The notes beneath the pieces are model-generated. The model had not been told where the DNA came from, made no database searches, and saw nothing but the letters and a program-made list of their open reading frames with translations. A stretch of DNA of 64,000 nt from Rhabditophanes sp. KR3021 (taxonomy: Eukaryota; Nematoda; Chromadorea; Rhabditida; Alloionematidae): NCBI GenBank assembly GCA_963281155.1, contig CAUJLY010000004.1:6200001-6264000 (forward strand). The letters run 5' to 3'. Of the stretch, positions 51,580-64,000 are shown in pieces. Each line of letters starts with the position of its first letter. The stretch's first letter is position 1. The position numbers and the translations under genes are program-made.

Positions 51580-54108
51580 TTAGACGACTGATTCATTTTG
51601 AACGTCACTGACGCTTCTTTGATGAATTATGTTTTGAACTCTGGCAGCACCATTATCAATTTCCTTTATTATTTGGGAATGTGATCTTAACATTCTTGAT
51701 AATTGTGGTGTATCGACAAAGCTATCTGTTCCGCTGTTTTCTTGCATTTCTAGTGAGCTCGAAAGACTAGCCTCGCTTCCATATCCACTACTTGAAGGTA
51801 ATGGGCAGATCCCCTCTGGTAGCGTTGTGTGATATCTGACATCAGCTTCGGGACGAAATCTGTAATGCATCATATCATTTCTTTCTTTTTCTTCTTCTCC
51901 CATCAATTGTTGGGCCAACAAAATCACTCCATTTCCTAGAGACTCTTCATTGAATGAGGATCTACCGTCTATGGAATCTAAATCATCTTCAAGGATGCGA
52001 AGATCGATTGGATCAGGAGGTGGCCCGCTGCTTTCGCTTGCATATGCATCTGACATGCAGTCATTACCACTGGATGCTGAATCATCATTGCCAGAATCCT
52101 CATAATCTTTGCGATTACTTTGGGGAGCTGAGGATGATGGAGAACCAGCTCTGCTTCCTCTTTTAATACTTGATAAACTGCGTTCTTCGTGAATTGAATC
52201 GCTAATGCGTTCCAGATTTTTCAACGAGGTAGTATAGTCGTTTTTCTTTTGCTTTACTTCCTTCTCTAGCCTATTAATCAAAGATTTTTGACCTTCTAGT
52301 ATTTTGGTGAATTCGAGTCTTTGTTCAAAGTAAAACCGGGACTTCTTAATCGCTCTACTTGAATCCTTTTCCATCACTTTTATCTTTTGACTAATTTCCA
52401 TCATTTGTTGCGATATTTCTCTATGTTCGCCCTCAGCTTCGGTTCTTTCTTTTTCAGCAACACCTATTCTTTGTATATGGTGATTTAAAACCTCCAAACA
52501 TGCAGGCTCAGCCACCTTTTGTCTGCTTAGACTCTCTTAAAGAATTTTAAATTAATATTGTCATTTAAGTGTAAATTTTAAGAACATTTTTTTAATTTTG
52601 CACATTATTTACTTTCAAATTTGCTGTCGTTATTAATGAATTTATATTGCTATTTAACTTGTAACGTTTACTAATTGTTGCTTCTTTATTTTAGTTGTTC
52701 AATCACTCAACTGGGTTAACTATGGAGGAAAGCAAGGTCAAAAGTGATGTAAAGAAAAGTCTTAGGAGAAATAAGTAGGAAATGGCTGTGACTCTTGGTA
52801 TGAGCCAATTATCACATGAAGCTACTGGAAAGAAGCACTGACTGTGGAGGAAAAGCTGCTACCTGCAGGAAGCAAATATCCGCCAGCTAAAGGTAAGTTA
52901 AGCATTTTAAATAATCACCAATCGTTTTAGTTCTAGACCACCCACAACAACAAGTCATTTTTTGGTTTGTTTCAACAATCTAATGACCCTAGTTTGACTG
53001 AGAAGGAGTGGACCGAAAATTGGGGAACATATGGACGTGATCAATGAAGAGCTTACTATGATGACTGATTTCCACAAAGCACTTTTCAATCATAGTGAAA
53101 TTCAAATACCAGATCTCAAATTGCGACTACGCAAAATGTTCCATGCCTAATGTCTACCTTCTCAATCCTGTGAATGCGGTGTACGCAGACATCTTGACTG
53201 AAAAGATGCTTAAACTCAAGATGACTAGTGATAATTAATTTAATAAACATTTTGATCCCTCGTTTAAACACTTTAATTCCAATAAAATATTTTAATTCTT
53301 TGTGGTTACCTTGCGTAAATTTGACTTGCTCTTTTGCAACTGACAAAAGTGTATTTGCCCGCTCAAATCTAATCGCAGCTTCCTGAGCCTTTTCTCTTAG
53401 TGTTCGCTCCTATAATAAAAACAGATTAAATAAAGGGTAAGCTAATAAATATATTTTGCAAGTTGAAATTATTAATACATTTCATATTTATTCAAATAGA
53501 AAACAATCTATTCACGCTTTTGCAGAGAAATAAATTTTTTTGTATAGTCAACAAAGTTCCGACAAATATTGTCCGTCTTTCTTGTATCGGAAGGTAAATA
53601 AAAGCTTTGTGTACTAATTTAGTAAAACTAGAAACAACCAATCATCTCAATTACGTATAAATGTTTTGTGCGGAATACGCAAAAATTGTCGATTTTTAAT
53701 TAGTCTTACCATTAACTTAGTTTCATAGTACGGTCTACTTTTGGATATCACACTTCCATACTTTTTAGACAACTCTTCCAACTTTTGTGACCATTTTTGC
53801 TGAGTAGCTCTAAATTGACCACGAGCTTCATCTAGTTGAACTTCTAATTTATTAATAACATCTGTTGCAATATTTAGCTTTTCCAACTCCTCATGAACCT
53901 TATTCAACTGCCTCTGGTCCAATTGAAACTCCACACCATCATCATCGTCAACATAATGGATACCTGTGTCGGCGGAGTCATTCCTCTTATGTCCATGAAC
54001 TTTGAAATTATCACTCCCCTCCGTTATCACGGACAAAGGTTCATTTATTTTGAATGTTGGCAAAGTCGATGAGGTGGAAGCACTCACTTGGTCCGAAACT
54101 GAAGTCAT
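51580..54108 (-). CDS. SH3BP5/REI-1-like RAB11 exchange factor
   Basis: Exons 54108-53710, 53409-53310 and 52535-51580, introns 300 and 774 nt, product 484 residues. An N-terminal disordered part (about 1-65), then a long coiled coil (about 70-300): QLDQRQLNKVHEELEKLNIA, GSVISKSRPYYETKL, ERANTLLSVAKEQVKF, CLEVLNHHIQRIGVAEKER and SRFYFEQRLEFTKILEGQKS, the conserved SH3BP5 blocks, then a Ser/Asp-rich C-terminal tail. In worms the homologs REI-1/REI-2 activate RAB-11 at the Golgi for cytokinesis and in flies parcas acts on Btk signalling. The extent fits SH3BP5 (about 450). The 774-nt intron holds antisense insertion-like sequence. Joining of exons is by frame and acceptor signals only. Confidence 0.9.
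52536..53309 (+). mobile_element. Long intron with antisense gene-like insertion
   Basis: On the plus strand, opposite to the host, the order TTATTTTAGTTG...ACTATGGAGG (ATG at 52722), a short Lys-rich reading frame interrupted by TAG, then AAAGGTAAGTTAAG and a TTTTAG about 50 bases on repeats the layout of the synthetase intron at 10549-11260, with recognisable but poor base identity around the first acceptor and ATG. A further coherent stretch reads NEELTMMTDFHKALFNHSEI at about 53044-53103. Looks like a decayed, once spliced gene of the same family. Confidence 0.4.
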
Positions 54109-57100
54109 TTTAATTATAGGGCAAGATGTTAGTTGAGCAAAATATTTTATATAGAATGAATGTGATGTTTGTATACTGGTAAATGTATCCTTTTCGCAGA
54201 ATAAAATAATGATCTTATTCTAATTTCCTATAAATAATAATATAACGATAATTATGGTTATTCGGGAAATAAAAGATCAGTCCGTCGCGTTTTGATCTTA
54301 TTAAAAAGCAACTGCTAAATACTGCGACGATTAAATAGTTATGCATTTAAAAAACGTAAAAGATCATTAATTGTGGCACGAGGGCAGACGATATTTCTAA
54401 TAAATACAGAATCAAAAAGACGAGAGGTAGACTAAATGATCATTTTTAAAATAATCTTATCTAGTGATAAATATACAACATATGTGAATGATATCAATTA
54501 AATAATGCATTGTGGAAGTGTATGTTTATAATTTAGACAAAATAATACATGATCAAAAGGATGAAAAGTTTATGTTTAATGATTTGTTCCTTGTGGTGGT
54601 GACAATCATCATCGACGGCCTACCCATACAATCAGCAGTCAAGTCGGCAGTCGTCAAAAAGTGTGTTGATAAAGAGAATAGGGTAAAGACACAATGCAAT
54701 TTAATGATTTGACAAGTTGATAAAGCTTGTAATAGTTAGCAAAACTGTATTAAAAAGTGATAAGAGGAGAACGAAACAAAGTTAGTATGTATGTGGGTGT
54801 GTAATTGTCGACCTTCTACTAGGATTCATACATTACAAAGTGAAACGTCAAATAATGTCAAATCACTTTAGGTAATTCAAACATTGTTACAAGTATAGCT
54901 GACAAAAATGACAACATCCAAAACGCAATTTATGTATTTTGTTTTAAAGGAGTATTTATTTGTAAACAAAGTGTTAAAATGTAGGTGCAGGAATCAAGTT
55001 TTGACTAGGATGAAGATATATTCAACAGTAGTTAAACGCGTTAATTTGATCATGGTTCATGCCATTAGTTGTTTGATACACATACTTTAATGCACACACT
55101 TTAATACATATAAATAAATACTTATCTTAATATCTGATCAGATCTTTTACCGTCAAAATCACGTTCCATTCCGCTACAAAAAAGAGTTTGTTTGGCTAAA
55201 ATATAATTTATAGCTAATATTAAGATTTTATTGTCCTCAAAACTAGATTTAATTTACAAATAATCATAAAATATTACGTTATATTGCATTGGATTATTTT
55301 AGATTTTGTTATTTTAAACTACATATTTTAAACTAAATACTTTACATTTTAGTATATCAATTTAAAACGCAAAAGAAATAGGATATATAAATATTTTGAA
55401 GGGTAAAAAATGATGGCTCGAACAGTGTTTGATTGCATGGTCATAGGAACAAGATACACCATAATATACTCTCTCCTAAGGAGTTTTTATCTACCAATAA
55501 AAGGACCTTGAAACCTTTTGTTAAAAGAAGAAGACCATTTAAAATCAAGATAATTTTTAAATATTATATTGTCAACCAAAAATACATATTAATCTTCGCA
55601 AAATGAATATATAAAGGAAGAAATGTGTGAAGAGGGTGTGTTTTTACATTTTTATAACCATTTAATTAGTTAAAATTTAAACTGATATCAAATCTAGACA
55701 CATAACAAGCTAATAATTTTACAGTAGAAATGGAAAATATTCAAAAAACAAAGGACTTCGCCAATATTAATCCCCTACAATACCGAAAATATACGCAATT
55801 AGTATATCAGTCTATGTGGTAGTGATATAATCAAAATAATGACAAAGTTGGTACATTCCATTTCTAGTCAACTTAAATGATATAAGTGATATTATTGTGT
55901 CAAGAAAATAAACACAAAAAAGCGTCTTCCGTCTGTTTTTTGATTATAATCAAGTGAAATCGTATTTTAAAAAAGACATTTATTTGCTTATGAAGACATA
56001 ATCCTAATAATAGTGAATAAACTAACACAACTGCACCAATAACAAAAACATAGTTATCATTTTAAAACTGAAATAAGGAACTTGCGAAACCCTTTTAAAT
56101 TAATTTATTAGAATAAGTTCGTTAGTCCTTCGTATTTGAAAGCACTTACACACCTCCATACCTTGAATTAATTATAAAAATGACGCAAATGGAACCACTT
56201 ACAAATTTTGAAAAAATGGTCTTTAAAAAATGATATGGAAGATATAAAAACGAAAATCGTTAAATTCCTATGTCTTTATCTTTTGAGAAAGACATCTTTA
56301 TTTGACGCATCCTCGCCACTAAATCTCTTTATCTTGTGGTAATAAAAAGCGAATTAACAGTGTAAAAGTATGGTTTAAAAGCATTTAGGCATCACCAAGA
56401 AAAAAGGAATATTTTTGAGAATAGACCAAAGTATAAAACCAAATACATCACTTTACTTCTTTAACTATCCCCCATCAGAAGTGTATTATGTAAAGTGTTA
56501 TAAAAAGTATTATGTTGGGGCAACAAAGTCACATGTTCATTTGGGGGTGTATGTTGTACTAATAAAGGACGTCAGTGGAAAAGTTTAACTAAAAAAGCGT
56601 AGTTGATAATGAATGATAAGTAGGTATGGTATATAGAAGCCAAAGAATGAACTTTTTTTCAAATAAATTCAAAAGTGAAATCTGTTTAAAGATCAATTTT
56701 TATGCTACACGCACTGATTCTACAAATAAATTTCCATCGAATAAGTCCAATTTAAGAAGTTTAGTAAGTATAATAAAATTGGTGTTTGAATAAACTTAAC
56801 TATTTTTCATCTTAATAATAAACATATCAATGTTAGATAAAAAAGCAACAGTTGTTTTAAAGTCGCGTCTTGATTGCACACGTATAATATAGAACATTCC
56901 TCCTGAGTTTAATGATTGAATGTTAGGCAAGTTTTTCGCGCTCAATGCATAAGTATACAGCATAAAATAATATGTACGTTGTTTTAAATTGGTCCAACTA
57001 ACTTTTTGTCAAAGTGACTCAACACTAGGAGTTTGTAAAACATTGGGAAAGATGACTTTAAATTTTTGTCATAGTAAAAATGTGCACTTATCAAAGTATA

Positions 57101-60100
57101 TCTCCAACTTCAAAAACAAAATTTGACTTAGGATAATGTTTGAGAGACAAGTTTTACCAATCACAGACCTGTCAATAATTAATCATTTACTTAATTAAAA
57201 GTGGATTAAGGAAAATTAATAGATAAAGCAATAACTCTCTTTATATAAATATTAAATTAAACACATATTGTGATTAAAGGGTATTTATTTAATAATTATT
57301 ACAATTACACACTACTCTATGATGCTATTATTTTCACATGTCTGGCAAATAAAACAATGAATCCAACTAAAAACAAGGTGTACACTTAGTAAAAGGAGAG
57401 TATTATTTAGGAAATAATGACGTGAGTTGTGTTTTAGTGACGGAAATGGGCTGCTTTTCAAATACTTTTCCATATATGAATGTAAGTAGGCAAATATGTT
57501 ATGATGGTAGATTATTAAAAGTTAATATTAAAATGATAATTTATTTGATGCGTGTCAATTACATAAATGATCGTGTCATATCAATCAGGCTTATGCGTAA
57601 AAGTTTAAGCATTTTTGGTGGAATGAGAGAATTTTCATTTCTAAGCTAAACGTCTACAAAAAAGGAAACATATGTGTTCATGAAAAGAAATAATGTAACT
57701 CAATGAGGATACAATATATTCAAGGACAACAATGATATTGTGTGGGTGCTCTTGTTTTAAAAAAATGTTTGTTCATAATTTCCAGATATAGAATAGAACA
57801 AGAATTATAGTTTGTTTAAACATATTGGTGAGATAACTTTAACCCTAAACAAATTGTATGGAATACAAAAATGACTGTCTTGTTGGCTGGGGATGTTTAA
57901 ATAGCTGGAGACAATTTATTCTTGGGAGCAAACTAAAAATGGAAACTTTTTTGTTTTAAATAAAGATGGTTTAAATAATAATAGTAAAGAGCCTAGAAAT
58001 ATTAATAGAAGTGTGGTGAATAATTATAATTTGAAACTGAATATTTACGTAAATATTTAGTTGTGATTCACTCTTGCAGTGAGTAATCTCGACGATCACA
58101 ATACTCAAAGAATGTTTACTCATATAGAAAGATCAAACGGAACAGGAGAAACATTATTAGGAAGGTAAAGTTTGCCCCAATTAATTCATTAAACTATTGT
58201 AAGATACTACTACGTAATCGCATGAAAACAAATGTTAAACAAACTAGCTTTGGAATAAATAAAACCACATATAAAACATCAAATATAGAACATTCAATTA
58301 AACTCCGAAAGTTAAATGTAGTTGATGAAAAATGGAAAGGGATCAACGTTTCAATCGGGTGATGTAAATATTAATAATCACAAATGTGAAAAAATTAGCC
58401 CATCTAAAAGGTATTTGATCATGGGAAGAACAAACAGAAGACTAGCTTAAATTTGACAAAAAGTAACTATCACAAACTTTTTTTGTTCTCCAATCAATTT
58501 AATGATTGATAGTGGACCTAATATTGGTTTGCCTTATCAAAAGGCCAACGCAAATAACCGGACATGAACGTCACGAATGTGAGAATTCATTGTATGTAAT
58601 TAAGACTTATTTAAGACTTGTTCGAAAGGATCTTTATGTACAAACTAACATTCATAAAACAAAATAATTTTATACGTACCCCTTTTGTTTGCAAGTTATA
58701 ATTTTGTTGATAGTATGGGGTGAAGACGTAATAAACAATGGTTTGAGGTATTGTCAAATGATAGCATTATTAAAAATATAAGGGTACCATAAAGAAAATA
58801 TTTATATCACTTATAAAATGTACCACCAACAACAAAATAAGGGGGGCTGTGTGGTATAGTTGCTGTGTTGACGCTTCGTAGAAGACAAAAAATTTAATCG
58901 ATGACATTGGTTCCTTTCATTTTAGCCTAAGTAGGGCAGCTATTGGGGATGTATTGGGAGTATATAGGCATACATACATCAAAATACCACCCTCGTCTAA
59001 ATGCGGAAGGAGAGACAAAATAAAATTTATATCCATTCCGATGTTTGAATATTATACAAGATATTAAAGTATATGTAGGGGTGTTAAACAAGTTTGTTGC
59101 CAATGCGCGCAGCATAGTTTATAGTTGTAAGAAGTTAAGTAAATGTTCCTGCCAGTTCTAAGTAACAGACTCCTATTTTATTATTCACTGATTAGTATGT
59201 GAATGTTTATAAATTAATGTTTTTTGAAAAATAATTTCAACGAAATAAACACAAAAAAGTAAATAAAAATGAAGATTTAAAGATTGTCAATTCATATTTA
59301 GTAAACATATTTATGATAAAATCATACTATTATGATTATGATAAAATCGAAATACATACCAGTTAAGAATTTAAAGATACTAGTATAGATTTGTGGGTAC
59401 GAAGCGTTATCAAATCATGCAATAATTTACCGAGGAGAACTATAAATATTTACACTTTATTTAGTTGCGATCATTAGCAAAGACAAGAAATGCTATTATA
59501 TTGTATCAAAATGAAAATAAAAAATGAGTATTGAAATTGAAATAAAAATTAATAAATAAATGGATGCAAAAATTAATATATAAATGGACGGATATAAAAA
59601 AATATTGAAATGGATAAGAAGTGAATATGCTAGATTTGCATATATGTATTTCTATAAATAGTATATGATATTATTATTTACGCCATTTTTTGTTGTTATT
59701 AAAAAGACTAAATGCATAGCAAAACAATTAGTAGTGTTCAAAAGATATTTTAATAAATAATGAGTGATTTAAAGCAAAAATGTGTCATAATGGACAAGAG
59801 TAGGCCATGAATTTGAAACTAAACAAAAATATACATTATGTAAAAGCAATCTGTCTAGTACTGATTTGAGAAAGGGTTAAACATCTACTAAATTCGCATA
59901 TTTTGTTTAACTTAAAATGGTCATAATGTTGTTATGATTACAAAATTGAATTTCTAACGAAAAATATAATGAAAACTAGACTTGTTAAGTCGAAAATCTA
60001 CTTTGGTAAAAGATAAAAAGATAATTGCGTGTAAATTGAAACTTATTAATAATTATTTGGAGATAAATTCAAAATAAAGGAACAAGAAAATTTTCATTAA

Positions 60101-61705
60101 TCTGAAAAGTACTTCAGTTGGATTACAATGAATAAATGAATCAAAATATATTGAAATTTTTTCTCTCTTCAAAGGGGATTTATGATCGGATTTAAGTGTA
60201 ATTGAAAATAAATTGTATGGATAAAAAAATAGACGTATGAATGAATTATGGGATTTATTTGCAAAAAAGGTTCTATTTAAAGATATATTCATTTTAACAT
60301 AGGAAGACAATTACTATAGTATAAGGAGAAATTTATTTTTAGTACGAGGAGACATTTATTTTGACATAAGTCGTCAAAAATGACTGAAATAATTAATATG
60401 TAAATGGTTAAATTAAATTGCTTGATTGGTATGTCCTGGTAGAGAAAAATCAATTGAAACACATACATATGAAATATTATATAGGATTAAACAAAATACC
60501 TTAAAAAACTGGTTTGGTAGTTGCATAAGTTATATTATAACATGCAGCTTATTTGTTTATATTTACTGCATCATCTTTCAGCCGACAAAGACCTATCCAT
60601 TTGGCCAGGAATCAAGTTTTGGGTGAAGGGTAAATATTAAAAAATGAGAAAAGTCATAGGCAAGGTAAGTCAACTGTCGTCACAAACAAGATGACTAAGG
60701 AAGAGGATCTTTCAAGTAGAAACAAGTTATTTTTTACACCAAATCCTCTTGTCCGTGAACTGGCTCCATAATTATGGGTTGTTTAAGATAATGTCACTAC
60801 TAAACGAGGTAATTCAAAGGAATTTCAACATATACACATATTTTCCATTCTATATAGAATATAGAAATTGCTGTAAGCAAAAATACAAAATAGAATAGTC
60901 ACGACTTCTGTTTAGCTTTATGTGTATATGTTCAAAACGGAAAGCGCTATTCCTACCGATCATATCTCCTCTAGTAGAATCAATTTTACTAAAAGAAATA
61001 GCTTTTGTGACATCATTGTAAAATGGTACTTACATCCATCTCACGAATTACAATTGCTCCACAAAAAGAATATTTTAAATAAGTTGTGATAAATTTGGGT
61101 GAGTTTTGCTCACAATAAACAAGGTTACTACTTACAAACGCACCATTGTTACTTCTTTGACATGGTTGTAAAGTTGTAAGGTGATAAGTTGGAATTTGTA
61201 TGGCAACGTTTATGGTGTAAAAATTACAATGGTATGATACGCTTTGCTGGACGCATACACCACAATGGAATAGAAAGTCATGTCTTAAAGCCTTTTATAG
61301 TTAGCACAAAAAAAGATTTGGATGAATGAGTAACGTTTATTTGACCATATTAATTTATTGCAGAGCAAACTTTTGACCAGCAATAAAAGTATTTCCCATT
61401 GTATTGGTAAAATTCCTTCAAAGGATGGCTTATTTGTATATGCTTTTCATTTTTTAGCCTACCAAAAAATAGAAACTATTATTAGCAACCGAAAAGACAA
61501 TTTTTTTATTCTAAAACACCATTTATACCACAATTACATCCCTTTATAACACCTTTTCTTATTCTTTAACATACTTTTTATTATTTAGCATACTTTTTGT
61601 ATTATTTATTTGATTATCAACAACAACAATAAATTATTAAGATCACATACAAACAATGGAAGTGGTAATAAATACATGATAAAATGAATATGTATAATTA
61701 TAATA
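54109..61705. other. Gene-free stretch 7.6 kb
   Basis: AT-rich sequence with many short open frames (54512-54712, 54908-55090, 57422-57649, 58927-59115, 60053-60310, 60426-60626, 61358-61549) that lack homology, starts in context or splice signals; I do not accept them as genes. Local low-complexity AATAAATGGA-type repeats occur at about 59540-59590. No RNA gene recognised. Confidence 0.45.
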
Positions 61706-63043
61706 TTAAATCAAAGTTTTTTTGTTGGTTTGCCTTAATTCGATGTCGGTGGCGTTGCTAGAATGAAAAATACCGTTGACGATATTATGTATCATAATAC
61801 GAAAAGCGTTCCTAAACCTCAAAGACATTATATTGTAAATGAATGGATTTAACATTGCACTGAAATATTGCAGCAAACCAGTAATCGGGTATAAGAGTCT
61901 ACACCAAAAACTATCGTCGCATAATTTGCCCGTATAACTGACAAGAAGCCTCTGGATATGGTAGGGTAAGTAGAACAGAAAGAAAACAACTGCAACCGTA
62001 ATTAGCATCTTCATAACAGCTTTTTGAGCCTTTTGATTGGAAAGAAGGCGATTTGCTTTAGAATGGACTTGCAATAGTGATTCACGCCTTGACTCATTTG
62101 ATTTCATCGAACCTCTTCCATTTGAGTTTGTTTTGGCTACGGGTAGATGTGCTGTCATTTGTGATAAGGTTTGTAGAATTCGTACGTAACAGAATAATAT
62201 GAACAATACGGGCAATACGAATGTTAACAAGAGCATAGCTTCAAATGTGTACTTTGTGATGCTCAAATTTGACCTTATATAATCGCAATTTCTAATACCA
62301 CTGGAAGCTTCTCTCGTAAAACCACAAAAATCTTTTCTTGAAGGTTTAAACTGCATTCCTATGAAAATAGAAGGAAAAAAGGCAAAAATCCAAGTAAATA
62401 TAATGACTCTTATCGCCATTTGCTTATCGAATCTTGACCTTAAGCTGAATGGATAGACGATAGCAATAAATCTTTCGAAGGAAAGTAATACAATCACAAT
62501 TATAGAAGCAAATGTGAATAGAGAAATTGTTGTTGATGTAATTTCGCAATACCCAAGTACATTTAGAAACCGTCTTGGGTGCCAAATATTGATCAAATCA
62601 AAGGGCACTCCCACCAGAATTAGTAAAAAGTCCGAACATGCCAAACAAGCTAGAAAATAGTTTGTTTGATTATGCAAGGATTTGGTCTTCTTGATAACTA
62701 ATATAGTCAATAAATTTCCTAAAAAACCCACTATGCCCACTATCACGAAAATAAACGTTAATATAAATGTGACGTAGAAAGCAGTATCTGTTTGAGGAAT
62801 ATTAGCTAACAATTTCTTTTCTTGGCAATCATTGTAAGAGGAATCATTGCTAAGCCTGATGAAAAAGTCAAAGAAAAAGTCTTCAACTATTTTCACCTTG
62901 CAGTTTTTTAATATATTTTGCAAATTGGGCTTTGCAGTTGCGTTTGGTCCACTTGCATCCACTGAATAGAGCGTAATAATCTGCTTAAATCTATCGTCGA
63001 CTAAAAAATTAGACTTTATAATTGCTTCCTCAATCGAGCACAT
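61706..63043 (-). CDS. Neuromedin U/pyrokinin-type peptide GPCR
   Basis: Single exon, 445 residues, seven membrane segments. About 90 residues of N-terminal extracellular part with N-glycosylation sites (NAT, NDSS). TM1 contains GNLLTILVI; TM2 LACSDFLLILVG; TM3 end LLSFERFIAI (ERF in place of DRY); extracellular-loop cysteines CEIT and CGF; long third intracellular loop with basic LLSNQKAQKAVMKM; TM6 FLFYLPYHIQRLL; TM7 NPFIYNIMSLRFR as in NMUR, pyrokinin and capa receptors (NPxIYN-x-MS-x-RFR). Such receptors bind amidated FxPRL/NMU-like peptides and couple through G proteins; in C. elegans nmur genes act in feeding and lifespan. A CATTTCAG directly abuts the ATG, suggesting trans-splicing. 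Intronless, unlike most nmur genes I know of. Confidence 0.82.
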   Translation of the reverse strand: MCSIEEAIIKSNFLVDDRFKQIITLYSVDASGPNATAKPNLQNILKNCKVKIVEDFFFDFFIRLSNDSSYNDCQEKKLLANIPQTDTAFYVTFILTFIFVIVGIVGFLGNLLTILVIKKTKSLHNQTNYFLACLACSDFLLILVGVPFDLINIWHPRRFLNVLGYCEITSTTISLFTFASIIVIVLLSFERFIAIVYPFSLRSRFDKQMAIRVIIFTWIFAFFPSIFIGMQFKPSRKDFCGFTREASSGIRNCDYIRSNLSITKYTFEAMLLLTFVLPVLFILFCYVRILQTLSQMTAHLPVAKTNSNGRGSMKSNESRRESLLQVHSKANRLLSNQKAQKAVMKMLITVAVVFFLFYLPYHIQRLLVSYTGKLCDDSFWCRLLYPITGLLQYFSAMLNPFIYNIMSLRFRNAFRIMIHNIVNGIFHSSNATDIELRQTNKKTLI

Positions 63044-64000
63044 CTGAAATGGCTTAAATAAATATAATGATTTTAAACAATAGCATCATTATCAGAAACA
63101 TATGCATAGATATTTAGTTTATTTAGAGTAATCAAGTGACAAAGTGAATGGAATAGTAAAAACACCACTCTCATTAATTAAGTGCATTTGCAATTTGTAG
63201 CCAATCATGAAGATTGACATCAAATTGCCCTCTTTTTGAATGAACTTGGACAAGAATAATGAATCTTTGACGTAATAAATCAACTACATAATATGCATTT
63301 TTGTATCAAATTAAGTTTAAATAATCTTAAAAGATTCAAGTAATATTAAATAATTCATTATTCTGATGGTGAATCAAAGAATATGAGGAAAAAAAGATTA
63401 TAGAGTGTTCCATAACTAATTTGGAATGTGAAATAAGATATGGTTTATGAACAATATTTGTAAATAAGGGAGAGTAAATATATTTTGAAAATAGGCATAT
63501 GATGACCTCAAAATGAGGAACTCCATGGCCCATATTTTACATCATAACTTGAATAATAGCCTATTCCATAACTTGAATAAGATGCCATTTCATAATCAAA
63601 CAATAGGCATTACTTAAACAATTAACGTTTCATTTTTCTTAACACAACGATCCGTTTTTTATCTAAAGGGTGACAACATCGTAATATTAAACATATTTGA
63701 TAGATATTTGTAAATATAAATGCCATCCGTGCAAAAGTATGTACTCGACAATCCATTAACTTGGATCATTATTTTCCATTAATAAAAAGGAAGATTGAAA
63801 TTATTTTACAATGTTTAAGTGTGTGTAATCAGTTACACACACATTATCATTCAAATAAAGCTTCTTATATTTACAATAAACGAGCACTTTTGCACCACCA
63901 GTATATGCATATAGAAAAATATATGCCTTTGTAATGAGTTTAATTGTCACCAATTGAAATGTCAACAGTTGATAAATTTAAAAGCACGTCTTGACATACT
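63044..64000. other. Upstream region of the receptor, no gene seen
   Basis: AT-rich, no convincing open frame. A 10-bp perfect inverted repeat (GTGTGTGTAA with loop TCAG, 63819-63842) is the only structure noted. Confidence 0.4.

Noticed and set aside
57422..57649. 75-codon plus-strand ORF
   Set aside because: No homology, weak context, in a 7.6 kb gene-free stretch full of such frames.
63819..63842. 10-bp inverted repeat with 4-base loop as a terminator or small RNA
   Set aside because: It is a GT/AC simple-sequence palindrome with no gene context to support a function.

Overview
The window looks like a piece of an AT-rich, gene-compact nematode nuclear genome. Four things point to a nematode. 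One secreted protein combines CC-type cysteine modules with ShKT domains (40937-42647). Most introns are 40-55 nt and end in TTTTAG, TTTCAG or TTAAG. Several genes have a splice-acceptor-like TTTAG or TTTCAG a few bases before the ATG, which suggests spliced-leader trans-splicing. The methionyl-tRNA synthetase carries a C-terminal EMAP-II domain, as I recall for Caenorhabditis. Low intron number and short introns hint at a Strongyloides or Rhabditophanes-like (clade IV) worm, but that is a weak inference. There is no sign of bacterial DNA, CRISPR or virus.

Layout. 1-6.5 kb: a poor zone with an unknown ORF, an orphan C-terminal piece of malonyl-CoA decarboxylase, a small secreted peptide gene, a decayed minus-strand gene and a PhzF/PBLD-family gene. 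7-12.5 kb: ESF1 and methionyl-tRNA synthetase, both minus, 132 bp apart. 12.8-16.2 kb: a C2-WW-HECT ubiquitin ligase (WWP1/Itch type) with an apparent frameshift and a 1 kb intron holding an antisense ORF pair. 16.4-25.9 kb: a dense block with a second EMAP-II (AIMP1-like) gene, PIN1, two small unknown genes, a BTB-BACK fragment, an LRR/F-box-like ORF, KXD1, and SART1 apparently in two parts. 26-29.5 kb: a large C-type lectin/PAN/VWA protein and a membrane-anchored disordered protein. 32-35.9 kb: a PRRC2/BAT2-like protein. 39.9-44.3 kb: a secreted basic protein, the CC/ShKT protein and an odd-skipped zinc-finger factor. 51.6-54.1 kb: an SH3BP5/REI-1-like RAB11 GEF. 61.7-63.0 kb: a neuromedin U/pyrokinin-type receptor. 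Long gene-free stretches lie at 29.5-32, 36-39.9, 44.3-51.6 and 54.1-61.7 kb.

Most genes are housekeeping: translation, rRNA processing, splicing, ubiquitin, and lysosome/RAB traffic. No clearly new multi-gene system is visible. The most notable points are: a C-type lectin fold apparently interrupted by PAN-PAN-VWA domains; a sharp, nearly identical EMAP-II tract shared by two neighbouring genes (gene conversion or recent copying); SART1 in two reading frames about 400 bp apart; three unusually long introns that all hold antisense gene-like insertions, one with 8-bp direct repeats and one with a ratchet-type splice point; and a one-base frameshift in an otherwise intact HECT ligase. Exon joins were worked out by hand from reading frames and GT/GC-AG signals and are not backed by transcripts.
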